DNA of 64,000 nt from contig NZ_JANSGD010000001.1 in the NCBI RefSeq assembly GCF_024742075.1, forward strand, positions 434,001 through 498,000. The letters run 5' to 3'. A program made the position numbers and the translations under genes. Shown in pieces: positions 48,979-57,947 of the stretch. Under the pieces are notes generated by a model. That model saw nothing but the letters and a program-made list of their open reading frames with translations, was not told the DNA's origin and searched no databases. How positions within the stretch are numbered: position 1 is the stretch's first letter; every line of letters starts with the position of its first letter. This stretch comes from Facklamia sp. 7083-14-GEN3. GTDB lineage: Bacteria; Bacillota; Bacilli; Lactobacillales; Aerococcaceae.

Positions 48979-49917
48979 ATGAAACAATATCAAGAGCTGG
49001 TACGTCATATTTTAGACCGTGGCGATAAAAAATCTGATCGAACGGGAACAGGTACTCTTTCTACCTTTGGGTATCAAATGCGATTTGATTTGAGTCAATT
49101 ATTCCCATTATTGACCACAAAGCGCGTCCCCTTTGAGTTAGTCAAATCTGAATTAATATGGTTTTTAAAAGGAGATACAAACATTAAATATTTATTAAGC
49201 CACAACAATCATATTTGGGATGAGTGGGCCTTTGAAAACTATACCCAATCAGCAGAATACCAAGGAGTGGACATGACCGATTTTGGTCGACGCATCCAAG
49301 AAGATAAAGAATTTGCAGAAAACTACCGGGTAGAAATGTCTAATTTTCAAGCCAACATTATAGGTAGAGATCAGTTTGCGGCTAAGCATGGTGACTTAGG
49401 TCCCATTTATGGCAAGCAATGGCGTTCTTGGGAGGCGAATGGTGAAACCATCGATCAAATTCAGCAGGTTATTATTTCTCTTAAAGAAAATCCGGATTCT
49501 AGAAGGCATATTGTAACAGCATGGAATCCTGCAGATATTGATAAAGCGGCCTTACCGCCATGTCATTGCTTCTTTCAATTCTATGTTAGTAAGGGTCGTT
49601 TATCCTGCCAGCTTTATCAACGCTCAGCAGATGTATTCTTAGGCGTTCCTTTTAATATCGCTTCTTACGCTTTATTAACGTATTTGATCGCCAAAGAGAC
49701 TGATTTAGAGCCAGGAGAATTTATTCATGTTTTAGGAGATGCCCATTTATATTTAAACCACTTAGAAGCCGCACGTACTCTATTAGATCGTTCACCTCGT
49801 CAGCTTCCACAGCTTAAAATTACAGATTTTCAATCGATTGATAAACTGACATTGAATCAAATTCAATTAAAAAATTATCAACCACATCCAACCATCAAAG
49901 CAGCTATCTCAGTTTAA
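48979..49917 (+). CDS. thyA: Thymidylate synthase
   Basis: ThyA methylates dUMP to dTMP using 5,10-methylene-THF and releases dihydrofolate. The 312-residue length is like Lactobacillus casei TS and about 50 longer than E. coli. The insertion falls in the small domain (about residues 85-135). The catalytic Cys195 lies in [32 protein letters not shown] and [13 protein letters not shown] are also present. AGGAGG precedes the ATG. It is 11 bases after the broken ABC-F gene and just before dfrA, which recycles its product. Confidence 0.97.
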   Translation: MKQYQELVRHILDRGDKKSDRTGTGTLSTFGYQMRFDLSQLFPLLTTKRVPFELVKSELIWFLKGDTNIKYLLSHNNHIWDEWAFENYTQSAEYQGVDMTDFGRRIQEDKEFAENYRVEMSNFQANIIGRDQFAAKHGDLGPIYGKQWRSWEANGETIDQIQQVIISLKENPDSRRHIVTAWNPADIDKAALPPCHCFFQFYVSKGRLSCQLYQRSADVFLGVPFNIASYALLTYLIAKETDLEPGEFIHVLGDAHLYLNHLEAARTLLDRSPRQLPQLKITDFQSIDKLTLNQIQLKNYQPHPTIKAAISV

Positions 49918-49938
49918 AATTATAAGGAGGAAAAAATA

Positions 49939-50427
49939 ATGATTACATACGTTTATGCACAAGATTTAAAAGGCGCAATTGGTTATAAAAAAGACTTACC
50001 ATGGCATCTACCTAACGACCTCAAGTTTTTCAAAGAAGTTACCATGGGACATACTATGTTAATGGGGAGAACGACTTTCGAATCAATGGACCGAAGAATT
50101 CTACCAGGTCGCAAGACGGTTGTATTAACTAGTCAAGAAGATTATGGCCAAGATATTGCAGAGCTGGGCTTGGTACATAGTGGAGAAGAGGTCTTAGAAC
50201 TAGCAAAAGACCAAGAATTAATGGTTATTGGAGGAGCAGGTGTTTTCAAATCTTTAATGGATCACGTCGATAAGATTGTCCGGACCGTCATCGAAGGAGA
50301 ATTTCCTGCAGATACCTATATGTCTGATATTGATCAAGAAAACTTCCGTTTGGATAAGCTAGTTGAAGTACCTGCAAACGAAGATAATGAATACCCTCAT
50401 CGGTTTGAGTGGTGGGTGAGAAAATAA
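49939..50427 (+). CDS. dfrA: Dihydrofolate reductase
   Basis: DHFR reduces dihydrofolate to tetrahydrofolate with NADPH. The 162-residue protein has GAIGYKKDLPWHLPNDLKFF with the catalytic Asp in the NDLKFF helix, MGRTTFESM, LPGRKTVVLTSQ and VIGGAGVFK (NADPH loop). AAGGAGG precedes the ATG. The thyA-dfrA pair is common. Trimethoprim sensitivity cannot be judged from this alone. Confidence 0.96.
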   Translation: MITYVYAQDLKGAIGYKKDLPWHLPNDLKFFKEVTMGHTMLMGRTTFESMDRRILPGRKTVVLTSQEDYGQDIAELGLVHSGEEVLELAKDQELMVIGGAGVFKSLMDHVDKIVRTVIEGEFPADTYMSDIDQENFRLDKLVEVPANEDNEYPHRFEWWVRK

Positions 50428-51240
50428 ATGACTGATTTCACTATTTTTAAAGCGATTGGCTTTATTGGTTGTGGCAATATGGGGTCAGCGATCATAAAGA
50501 CACTTTCTGCTGCTTTTCCAGATTTACCAATTTATTTATATGATATAGACAAAAATAAAAGTCAAAACTTGGCTGAGAGCTGTGGCAACAGTGTTGAAGC
50601 AGTAAATAGTCTTGAAGAACTTTTAAATGCTGCTCAAAGCCTTTTTATCGGAGTCAAACCGAAAGACTTAAATACATTGTTGGACTCCATTAATTCCATT
50701 GAATCAATCGATTATAAACTATGGATATCGATGGTAGTGGGTAGGACCTTGAACAGTATTCAGCAACTACTTCCTCAAGGAGATCATCTTATCCGCATCA
50801 TGCCCAATACACCTGTTGCTATCGGACAAGGCTATGTTTCTTATTGTTACCAAGAAGAAACTTTCAAGGGCCAAACAATTAATGAATTTAAGAACTTGTT
50901 GCAACCTTTGGGTCATCTTCAATTAATCGAAGAAAGCTTATTTGATGTTGCTTCTGCCATTGCAGGGTCAGGTCCTGCTTTTGTCTATCAATTAATTGAA
51001 GCTATAAGTGATGCAGGTGTTTATTATGGATTAAATCGTCAACTAGCCATTAATATGGCAGCTAAAACGGTGGCGGGAGCCGGTCAGATGGTCTTAGAAA
51101 GTCAAGAACATCCTGCTCAATTAAAAGATGCTGTAACTAGTCCTAAGGGAACTACCATTGCAGGTGTTAGGAGTCTAGAAGCAAGTAATTTTCGTTCAGC
51201 CATTATCGAAGCTGTTTCAGCAACAATTGAAAGAACATAA
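50428..51240 (+). CDS. proC: Pyrroline-5-carboxylate reductase
   Basis: ProC reduces P5C to proline with NAD(P)H. The 270-residue protein has the Rossmann motif IGFIGCGNMGSAI near the N-terminus, MPNTPVAIGQG, the SAIAGSGPAFVYQLIEAISDAGVYYGL helix region and VTSPKGTTIAGVRSLE, the family signature. Its ATG follows the dfrA stop directly with no spacer. GGTGAG in the end of dfrA may serve as the ribosome-binding site. proB and proA are not nearby, so this may belong to salvage or an arginine route. Confidence 0.96.
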   Translation: MTDFTIFKAIGFIGCGNMGSAIIKTLSAAFPDLPIYLYDIDKNKSQNLAESCGNSVEAVNSLEELLNAAQSLFIGVKPKDLNTLLDSINSIESIDYKLWISMVVGRTLNSIQQLLPQGDHLIRIMPNTPVAIGQGYVSYCYQEETFKGQTINEFKNLLQPLGHLQLIEESLFDVASAIAGSGPAFVYQLIEAISDAGVYYGLNRQLAINMAAKTVAGAGQMVLESQEHPAQLKDAVTSPKGTTIAGVRSLEASNFRSAIIEAVSATIERT

Positions 51241-51245
51241 TAATA

Positions 51246-51295
51246 AATCCATCCCTATTCATGCTTGATCTAAGAATAAGGATGGATTATTTTAT
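51246..51295. terminator. Bidirectional terminator between proC and the hemolysin III family gene
   Basis: A 15-base arm (51246-51260) pairs with 51274-51288 with one mismatch and is followed by TATTTTATTT. It lies between convergent genes. Confidence 0.85.
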
Positions 51296-51301
51296 TTAAG
51301 T

Positions 51302-51973
51302 TTATAGATATCGAAAAATTGAGAAAAACATTAAACCGGCTCCTAGAATAACAAAAAGGTGCCAAACGACATGCATCCACCGATTAGCTTTCATTGAATA
51401 GAAAATCGTACCTAGAGAATAAGCAATGCCTCCTAATCCCAAATAAATTATTCCCCAAAAGTTCATTGATTTAAAAAGCGGATAAATAATTATTAAACTT
51501 AACCATCCCAAAGTCAAATAAAGATAGGTCGATAACTTTGGAAAACGGTTGATGGCAAAGATTTCAAATATAATGCCAGCTAATGCCAACAGCCAGATTA
51601 TCGCAAGAAAGAGATACGCAAGTTTATTATTAAGGGCAATCATGAGGTAAGGCGTATAGGTCCCGGCTATCAAAAAATAGATAGCTGAATGATCAAGTTT
51701 TTGTAAAAGACTCCGATATTTACTATGTGATAAAGAATGATAGAGGGTTGAATTGGTGAAAAGTGCCACCATGGAAAAACCATAAATGATATAAGCAATA
51801 GTGTCTGTATTTGAGATTTTCTTTATTCCTTTCTGAATTAGTAAATAAGTACCTAATAAAGATAAAACTGCAGCGATTCCATGAGTGATGGCGTTACAAA
51901 TTTCGATTTTTTTATTTGAGAGACTCCTTTTAGACGGGGAATTTTTAGATTTGGATGAAAATGAATTCAGCAT
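51302..51973 (-). CDS. Hemolysin III / PAQR family membrane protein
   Basis: The 223-residue protein belongs to the hemolysin III (YqfA/PAQR) family of seven-helix membrane proteins. The family's metal-ligand motifs are visible: ICNAITHGIA in the first helix region, STLYHSLSH, LDHSAIYFLIAGTYTPYL and the C-terminal WMHVVWHLFVILGA. A basic N-terminal tail (SKSKNSPSKRSLSNKK) precedes helix 1. AAGGAG on the minus strand precedes the ATG. Despite the name, haemolytic activity should not be assumed. The PAQR fold suggests a lipid-related hydrolase, by inference. Confidence 0.92.
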   Translation of the reverse strand: MLNSFSSKSKNSPSKRSLSNKKIEICNAITHGIAAVLSLLGTYLLIQKGIKKISNTDTIAYIIYGFSMVALFTNSTLYHSLSHSKYRSLLQKLDHSAIYFLIAGTYTPYLMIALNNKLAYLFLAIIWLLALAGIIFEIFAINRFPKLSTYLYLTLGWLSLIIIYPLFKSMNFWGIIYLGLGGIAYSLGTIFYSMKANRWMHVVWHLFVILGAGLMFFSIFRYL

Positions 51974-52003
51974 GTATAAGGCTCCTTTTTTGATTCTCTT
52001 TCA

Positions 52004-52032
52004 ATTATACTTAAGTAAGCTAATAGATGAAA
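52004..52032 (-). promoter_or_regulatory. Promoter of the hemolysin III family gene
   Basis: On the minus strand TTTCAT (52032-52027), 17 bases and TATAAT (52009-52004), about 30 bases before the gene. The -35 match is weak. Confidence 0.5.
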
Positions 52033-52079
52033 GAAAAGTCGGTTTATGGGATAATTGATTTATTTATTAGGATTACAAG

Positions 52080-52088
52080 TGCTATAAT
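52080..52088 (+). promoter_or_regulatory. yozE-deoD-ctpA-lepB promoter (extended -10)
   Basis: TGC-TATAAT at 52080-52088, about 70 bases upstream of yozE, with a weak -35. No terminator is seen until after rnhB, so the whole run to 56848 may be one transcript. Confidence 0.6.
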
Positions 52089-52156
52089 AAAAATAATTAG
52101 ACTAAATCCAGATCATTTCATTTATAAAATGATCTCAAAAGAATAGGAGGTCTAGG

Positions 52157-52375
52157 ATGGGACCTAGTTTTTATGAATTTATAATGCGTTATGTTGATGA
52201 ATCTGCTAATGATCCCATGAGTCGCTTAGCCAATGCAGTTAGTAATGACATTGCGTTTCCTAAGCATAGTCATGATTTTCAAAAAATATCTGATTATTTA
52301 GAAAAAAACAGTCAATACTCTCGTCTTTTAACTGTTTTCGATGATGCCTGGCACCAATATCAATATGCAATTTAA
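52157..52375 (+). CDS. YozE family protein (UPF0346)
   Basis: This 72-residue acidic protein matches the YozE SAM-like family: SFYEFIMRYVDE at the N-terminus, MSRLANAVSNDIAFPKHSHDFQKISDYLE in the middle and FDDAWHQYQ at the end. The function is unknown. AGGAGG precedes the ATG. It is followed by deoD after 12 bases. Confidence 0.9.
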   Translation: MGPSFYEFIMRYVDESANDPMSRLANAVSNDIAFPKHSHDFQKISDYLEKNSQYSRLLTVFDDAWHQYQYAI

Positions 52376-52387
52376 AGGAGAAATTTA

Positions 52388-53101
52388 ATGAGTACACATA
52401 TTCAAGCCCAATATGGGCAAATAGCCCCAATTGTTCTGTTTCCCGGTGACCCTTTAAGAGCTAAATATATCGCTGAAAACTTTTTAGAAAATGTTATTCA
52501 ATATAACGAAGTTCGCAATATGTTCGGTTACACAGGAGATTATCACGGCATTAAAGTCTCAGTTCAAGGATCTGGTATGGGGATGCCCTCTGCTATGATT
52601 TATGCGGAAGAGCTATATCGTGATTATGACGTTCAAACAATTATTAGAGTAGGATCCGCTGGGGGGATGCAAGAGAAAGTCAAGGTTAGAGACATTGTCT
52701 TAGCCCAAGGTGCTACAACTGATTCTTCCGCTTTGACCAATATTTTTAAAGGACAAGTTTCTTATGCAGCCCTTGCCGATTTTGAAACTTTAGATTATTC
52801 CTATCATATCGCTCAAACAAAATTAGCAGGCCGAGTTCATGTAGGTAATGTACTATCTAGCGATCGCTTCTATAATGAGGAGTTAGATAAGGAAAAATTA
52901 GCTAACTATGGTGTATTAGCAGTTGAGATGGAAGCGGCGGGACTTTATGCTGTGGCAGCTAAATATCAGCGCAGAGCTTTGGCCATTTGCACGATTTCTG
53001 ACCATTTATTAACAGGCGAAGAAACAACGGCTAATGAGCGTGAGCAAACTTTTACCGATATGATGGAAATAGCTTTAGATACAGCCCTAAAACTGGATTA
53101 A
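52388..53101 (+). CDS. deoD: Purine-nucleoside phosphorylase, DeoD type
   Basis: DeoD phosphorolyses purine nucleosides to base and (deoxy)ribose-1-phosphate for salvage. The 237-residue hexamer-type enzyme has VLFPGDPLRAKYIAENF, GSGMGMPSAMIYAEEL, RVGSAGGMQ, VEMEAAGLY (sugar-binding Glu) and ISDHLLTGE with the catalytic Asp. AAAGGAG precedes the ATG. It complements the de novo purine operon earlier in the window. Confidence 0.97.
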   Translation: MSTHIQAQYGQIAPIVLFPGDPLRAKYIAENFLENVIQYNEVRNMFGYTGDYHGIKVSVQGSGMGMPSAMIYAEELYRDYDVQTIIRVGSAGGMQEKVKVRDIVLAQGATTDSSALTNIFKGQVSYAALADFETLDYSYHIAQTKLAGRVHVGNVLSSDRFYNEELDKEKLANYGVLAVEMEAAGLYAVAAKYQRRALAICTISDHLLTGEETTANEREQTFTDMMEIALDTALKLD

Positions 53102-53124
53102 AAATAGAAAGAAGGGAAGATGGA

Positions 53125-54606
53125 ATGATTTTTAAAGGGAAATTTAGCAAGAATCGAAAAAAATACCTTCTTCGATGGAAAAAAGATATATGGATACGTT
53201 TATTTTTAGTCTTTTCATTTATTGGTTTAGCGTTGAATTATAAAGCTTTACCAATCTCTGCTATGGAAAATTTATTTGGATATCCTTCTATTGATAAAGA
53301 AAATCAATTAACCAAAGAAGATTTGGCGATCATTCAAGAGGTTTATAATTCATTACAAATTAATTATATTGAGGAATTAGATAAAGAAGAGCTCTTAGAA
53401 GGAGCCCTAAAGGGAATGGTAGATGCGGTAGATGATCCTTATTCTGAGTTTTTAAATCCAACTGAAATGACCCCCTTTAATGATTCTCTTGAAGGCTCTT
53501 TCACAGGGATTGGTGTTCAATTTATGTTGAAGGATGGTTTACCCACTGTTATAGCTCCGGTAGACGGAACACCCGCTGCAAAAGCTGGAATCAAAGCTAA
53601 TGATATTTTTCTAAAAGCTAATGATGTTGACCTTCAAGGATTAGATACCAGTGAAATAGTGCAAAATATTCGTGGACCATTAGGATCTGAAATCACCTTA
53701 ACTATTAAGAGAGGGCAATCAACCTTTGAAGTAACTATGATTCGAGAAGAAATCCCTCTTACTACTGTCGATTATGAACAAGATGATGAATATGACCAAG
53801 TGGGAGTTGTTAAAGTGAGCCAATTTGCTTCGTCAACTTATGAGGAAATAGTATCGGCAGTTGAAGACCTACGGTCAAAAGGCGTAGATCGTTTTGTTTT
53901 CGATTTCCGCTACAATCCGGGAGGAATGTTGGAGACAGCTTTGCAAGTTAGTAACATGTTCTTAGAAGATGATCAAGTAATTATGCAGACAGATGATCGT
54001 CTTAACGATCCGTTTGAATATTTAGCTTCTGATGAACGCTATGGTGAGTTTCAAATTACAGAATCTTACGTGCTATTAATAGATGAAGGTTCAGCATCAG
54101 CCAGTGAAATATTAGCCGCAGCTATTAAAGAAAATACCGATTCCCCTGTTATTGGCGTAACTTCTTTTGGTAAAGGAACAGTTCAAAGAATGATTTCAGA
54201 ATCTACATATGGTGAGTTGAAGTTAACCGTTGCGAAATGGTTAACACCGAGTGGGGCATGGATACATGAAAAGGGAATTGAACCTGATCAGAAGGTAGAG
54301 GCACCTGAAGTTGCAAATGCTATTGTGTTAAATCAAGAAGAAGATTTAAAATTGGGTGATGCATCCGAATATGTTCAATCAGCTAGTTTAATGTTGCAAG
54401 CATTAGGTTATCAAAATGAAGAATCCGCTTACTTTAGTCCTGAAATGGAAGAGGCAGTAAAAAAATTTCAAACGGACTTTGACCTGGTATCAAATGGAAT
54501 TATTGATTCAGCAACAGCTGATAAATTGGTTGAAGAAATTCGGACTTATTTAGAAGAAGAGGACCCACAATATCAAGCAGCTATTAAAGCCTTATTAGGA
54601 GAATAA
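53125..54606 (+). CDS. ctpA: S41 family C-terminal processing protease
   Basis: CtpA-type serine proteases sit outside the membrane and trim protein C-termini. The 493-residue protein has an N-terminal membrane anchor (about 25-42) after a Lys-rich start, a PDZ domain (about 115-200, with APVDGTPAAKAGIKANDIFL), the S41 core with GSASASE at 322-328 for the catalytic Ser and GKGTVQ with Lys350 of the Ser-Lys dyad, and a peptidoglycan-binding-like domain (about 405-480). It precedes lepB by one base, so two protein-processing enzymes are co-expressed. Confidence 0.94.
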   Translation: MIFKGKFSKNRKKYLLRWKKDIWIRLFLVFSFIGLALNYKALPISAMENLFGYPSIDKENQLTKEDLAIIQEVYNSLQINYIEELDKEELLEGALKGMVDAVDDPYSEFLNPTEMTPFNDSLEGSFTGIGVQFMLKDGLPTVIAPVDGTPAAKAGIKANDIFLKANDVDLQGLDTSEIVQNIRGPLGSEITLTIKRGQSTFEVTMIREEIPLTTVDYEQDDEYDQVGVVKVSQFASSTYEEIVSAVEDLRSKGVDRFVFDFRYNPGGMLETALQVSNMFLEDDQVIMQTDDRLNDPFEYLASDERYGEFQITESYVLLIDEGSASASEILAAAIKENTDSPVIGVTSFGKGTVQRMISESTYGELKLTVAKWLTPSGAWIHEKGIEPDQKVEAPEVANAIVLNQEEDLKLGDASEYVQSASLMLQALGYQNEESAYFSPEMEEAVKKFQTDFDLVSNGIIDSATADKLVEEIRTYLEEEDPQYQAAIKALLGE

Positions 54607-54607
54607 G

Positions 54608-55180
54608 ATGGGTAGGTTTTTAAAAACAATTTTAATAGAGATAGTAAATATTATTTTTGTAATTCTCGTTGCTTTATTTCTCTTTGTAGCTGTCCGTAAT
54701 TATCTTGCTCAGCCCTTTCAAGTAGAAGGAAAATCAATGAATCCTACTTTGTATCAAGCAGACCATTTGATAATGTGGAAGCAATTTGATTTAGACCGTT
54801 CCGATATCGTGGTTTTTCCTGATCCTATGGGCTCAGGAAAAACCTATGTTAAAAGGTTAATCGGCCTTCCTGGCGATTCGATTAGCGTTAATGATGATCA
54901 GTTATTCATTAATGATCAGTTGATTGAAGAACCCTATCTAGAACCTGACAAATCAAATGATGAGGGTATTTATACTGAGGATTTTACTCTTTGGGAAATT
55001 ACTGGCGATGAGATTATTCCAGAAGGCAAAGTTTTTGTGATGGGTGATAACCGTCCCGGTTCGGGAGACAGTCGTCAGTTTGGCTATGTCGATATTGATA
55101 AAATTCAAGGGAAAGCTAACTTTATCTATTATCCTCTTAATCGAATAAGAAAAGTAGGTAAATTGCAAGCATTAGAATAA
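54608..55180 (+). CDS. lepB: Type I signal peptidase
   Basis: LepB/SipS cleaves signal peptides from exported proteins on the outer face of the membrane. The 190-residue protein has a single N-terminal membrane helix (about 7-30), then box B with Ser43 in VEGKSMNPT, box D with the general-base Lys82 in YVKRLIGLPGD, and box E GDNRPGSGDSRQFG. It begins one base after the ctpA stop. Its spacing and length resemble Bacillus SipS. Confidence 0.96.
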   Translation: MGRFLKTILIEIVNIIFVILVALFLFVAVRNYLAQPFQVEGKSMNPTLYQADHLIMWKQFDLDRSDIVVFPDPMGSGKTYVKRLIGLPGDSISVNDDQLFINDQLIEEPYLEPDKSNDEGIYTEDFTLWEITGDEIIPEGKVFVMGDNRPGSGDSRQFGYVDIDKIQGKANFIYYPLNRIRKVGKLQALE

Positions 55181-55212
55181 GCAATCTATTAAGAATTAAA
55201 AGGAGAGATAAA

Positions 55213-56079
55213 TTGAACCAAATTCAGTGGTTTCCAGGCCATATGGCAAAGGCCAAAAGGGAAGCAAAAGAAAAACTTAATTTAGTTGATTTGGTGATTG
55301 AGTTGGTGGATGCTCGTATCCCTGAGTCTAGCCGTAATCCCGTAATAACAGAAATTATAAATCAGAAACCTTCAATTCTCGCTTTAAATAAGGCAGATTT
55401 GGCCGATCCAAAACTAACCAAACAATGGATTCAACACTATCAAGACCAAGGACAGCTTGCTTTAGCAGTGGATGCTCAGCATAGTAAGGGTTTGAATGAA
55501 CTTAAGAAGGCCTGCAAGGAGTTAATGGCTGATTTCTTTGCTAAGCAAAAAGCTAAAGGGGTAAAGCCAAGAGCAATTCGTTTGATGATCCTAGGTATTC
55601 CAAATGTAGGCAAATCAACTCTGATCAACCGTTTTGTTGGGAAAAACCAGGCACAAACTGGCAATAAACCGGGAGTCACTAAAGCGCAGCGTTGGTTAAA
55701 AATCGGTAAAGAATTTGAATTACTAGATACGCCCGGTATCTTATGGCCTAAGTTTGAAGATCCTTTGACGGGTTATCATTTAGCCTTAACCGGAGCGATT
55801 AAAGACCAATTAGTAGAAATGCAGGAGCTGTCTTTAGAGTTGATCAGTCATTTAGAACAATTTTACCCTGGCTTATTGAAAGAGTTTTATCATTTAGAAG
55901 ACTATCATCAAGAGATGACTGCGGCTGAAATTTTAACAAGTCTGACACAGACTTTAAATATGAATCAAGATTATAATCAAGCAGCGGAGCGTTTGATTTT
56001 TGATTATCGTCAACATAAACTGGGTTCGATTACACTCGATCATCCGATTGAGAGGGTTACTATTGAAACAAACGATTAA
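55213..56079 (+). CDS. rbgA: Ribosome biogenesis GTPase RbgA (YlqF)
   Basis: RbgA is a circularly permuted GTPase that finishes 50S assembly. The 288-residue protein begins with IQWFPGHMAKAKREAKEK, has the permuted G4 ALNKADL and G5 before G1 GIPNVGKSTLINR, then G3 LDTPGILWP, and a C-terminal ANTAR-like RNA-binding helix region. The start is TTG with AAGGAGAG upstream. It overlaps rnhB by 17 bases; the rbgA-rnhB pair is conserved in Firmicutes. Confidence 0.96.
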   Translation: MNQIQWFPGHMAKAKREAKEKLNLVDLVIELVDARIPESSRNPVITEIINQKPSILALNKADLADPKLTKQWIQHYQDQGQLALAVDAQHSKGLNELKKACKELMADFFAKQKAKGVKPRAIRLMILGIPNVGKSTLINRFVGKNQAQTGNKPGVTKAQRWLKIGKEFELLDTPGILWPKFEDPLTGYHLALTGAIKDQLVEMQELSLELISHLEQFYPGLLKEFYHLEDYHQEMTAAEILTSLTQTLNMNQDYNQAAERLIFDYRQHKLGSITLDHPIERVTIETND

Positions 56080-56848
56080 AGAAATTAAAGAGCAATTAAA
56101 AAATATTCAAGACTTGAACGATGTCTATCTTATTCAATTAAGTGAAGATTCTAGGAAAGGAGTTCAGGATTTACTAAAACGTCATAAAAAGATGCTAACA
56201 GCTTATAATGAACGCTATCATGCTTATCAAGAACGGTTAGCCTTTGATCGTCAACTATTGAGTGCTAACCAGTCTCTTTTGCTTGCAGGAACGGACGAAG
56301 TGGGGAGAGGGCCGATAGCCGGTCCAGTAGTAGCCGCTGCGGTTATTTTACCTCAAGATACTAGTAATTGGGTGGAAGTAAATGATTCGAAAAGCTTAAC
56401 TCATCAAAAGCGTTCAGCTTTAGCAGAAATGATTAAACAGCAAGCCCAAGCTTATGCTATCACTTCTATATCTCCTCAAGAAATAGATCGGATCAATATT
56501 TATGAGGCCAGTCGTATGGCCATGAAAGAAGCAGTCTTAAAGCTCAACAAACCAGTGGATTTTATTGTAGTAGATGCCATGAAATTAGATCTTCCAATTC
56601 AACAAAAAGCAGTTGTAAAAGGTGACCGACGCTCGCTTTCCATAGCTGCTGCTTCTATTATTGCTAAAGTTCACCGTGATCAACTCATGATGAATTATGC
56701 CCAATCTTATCCAGAATATGGTTTTGATCAGCATATGGGCTATCCAACTAAGAAACATTTGTCCGCTTTAGAAAAGTTCGGCTATACTTCAATTCATCGT
56801 CTATCCTATGGTCCTGTTCAAAGGATTGATCGTTACTATGGTTTATAA
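56063..56848 (+). CDS. rnhB: Ribonuclease HII
   Basis: RNase HII cuts RNA-DNA hybrids and removes misincorporated ribonucleotides. The 261-residue protein has an N-terminal extension of about 70 residues typical of Firmicutes, then the catalytic TDEVGRGPIAGPV with Asp78 and Glu79, the DSKSLTHQKR loop, VVDAMKLDLP and IAAASIIAKVHRD. Starts before 56063 fall inside rbgA without a ribosome-binding site. AGAGGG at 56051-56056 serves the TTG at 56063. It ends with a strong terminator. Confidence 0.94.
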   Translation: MKQTIKEIKEQLKNIQDLNDVYLIQLSEDSRKGVQDLLKRHKKMLTAYNERYHAYQERLAFDRQLLSANQSLLLAGTDEVGRGPIAGPVVAAAVILPQDTSNWVEVNDSKSLTHQKRSALAEMIKQQAQAYAITSISPQEIDRINIYEASRMAMKEAVLKLNKPVDFIVVDAMKLDLPIQQKAVVKGDRRSLSIAAASIIAKVHRDQLMMNYAQSYPEYGFDQHMGYPTKKHLSALEKFGYTSIHRLSYGPVQRIDRYYGL

Positions 56849-56862
56849 GCTTAATAAAATAT

Positions 56863-56896
56863 AAAAGAGCAAGTATTCTTCAATACTTGCTCTTTT
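56863..56896 (+). terminator. rnhB terminator
   Basis: A perfect 15-bp stem pairs 56863-56877 with 56882-56896 around CTTC, ending in TTTT. Confidence 0.92.
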
Positions 56897-56943
56897 GTAT
56901 GGTCCAAAGCTATTTAACTAGGATATTAATGAGCACTTATGGT

Positions 56944-56972
56944 TTGATTACTTTGTATCTAAAGAATAAAGT
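56944..56972 (+). promoter_or_regulatory. Possible dprA promoter
   Basis: TTGATT (56944-56949), 17 bases and TAAAGT (56967-56972), 17 bases upstream of the dprA start. It does not contain a ComX-type cin box. Confidence 0.4.
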
Positions 56973-56989
56973 ATGAAGGAGAGCGAGCC

Positions 56990-57871
56990 ATGATAAAAAG
57001 AGAGTTAATTTATTTGCAGATGAAAGACGTTAAATACTGTCAATTGTGGCATTATTTTAAAGTTAGAAAAAGTTTCTCTCGTTATAAAAGTGTTCATTAT
57101 TTAAATACTCAAAATATTTGGTCATTTAAGGAAGAAAAGCTCTTTAAGGACTGGGATAGATACCAAGAGATACTATCTGTTTTAGAAAAGAAAGTGGTTC
57201 TATTTGGAGAAAAAAACTATCCCTATCGATGGTTGCAACTTCCCCAACCACCCATTTTATTTTATTATAAAGGAGACTTGAATCTTTTATCTAAGCCTTT
57301 AGTAGCCGTCATTGGATCCAGAAAATTATCAGCTTATGGTCGAAAAAATGCGCAAAGAATCAGCGAGGCACTTACTAAAGTTGGCTTTGTGATTGTTTCG
57401 GGTCTAGCAAAAGGTGCGGATTATTATTCGCATAAGGCCTGTATGAGTCATAAAAAAGGGAAAACAGTCGCTATTATTGCTAATGGTTTTGAACATTATT
57501 ATCCTAAAGAACACCAACAGCTACAAAATCAAATTGCAAGAAGTCATTTGTTAATAAGTGAGTATCTTCCGTATCAATCAGTTCGAAAGCATCAATTTAT
57601 TGCTAGAAATCGTTTAGTAGCTGGATTATGTCCAGTAGTTATAGTCATTCAAGCAGCTAAGAAATCAGGATCATTAATCACAGCTAATTACGCCTTAGAC
57701 TATAATAGTCAAATCTATGCTTTACCAGGGCCCATAGATGATCCGCAATCTTACGGAAGCAATCACTTAATTCAAGTAGGTGCAAGACCGATTGTCGATA
57801 TGGACCAATTAATTGAAGAAATGACCCTCGATTATCAAAGAATAGGATATAAAATGAACGGTATTCATTGA
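56990..57871 (+). CDS. dprA: DNA-processing protein DprA
   Basis: DprA loads RecA on incoming single-stranded DNA during transformation. The 293-residue protein has an N-terminal helical region (1-95) and the Rossmann-like domain with AVIGSRKLSAYGRK, SGLAKGADYYSHKA, EYLP, the RNRLVAGL DNA-binding segment and ALPGPIDDPQSYGSNHLIQVGA. The motif usually written GID...AH reads GAD...SH here. The C-terminal winged helix seen in longer homologues is lacking. AAGGAGAG precedes the ATG. The dprA-topA order is common. Confidence 0.94.
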   Translation: MIKRELIYLQMKDVKYCQLWHYFKVRKSFSRYKSVHYLNTQNIWSFKEEKLFKDWDRYQEILSVLEKKVVLFGEKNYPYRWLQLPQPPILFYYKGDLNLLSKPLVAVIGSRKLSAYGRKNAQRISEALTKVGFVIVSGLAKGADYYSHKACMSHKKGKTVAIIANGFEHYYPKEHQQLQNQIARSHLLISEYLPYQSVRKHQFIARNRLVAGLCPVVIVIQAAKKSGSLITANYALDYNSQIYALPGPIDDPQSYGSNHLIQVGARPIVDMDQLIEEMTLDYQRIGYKMNGIH

Positions 57872-57947
57872 CATATTTGAAAGTTTAGCATAAGATTGTA
57901 ACGATTTTGCGTGTGAATAAAGGAATAAGAAAGGGAGTGATTGTTAC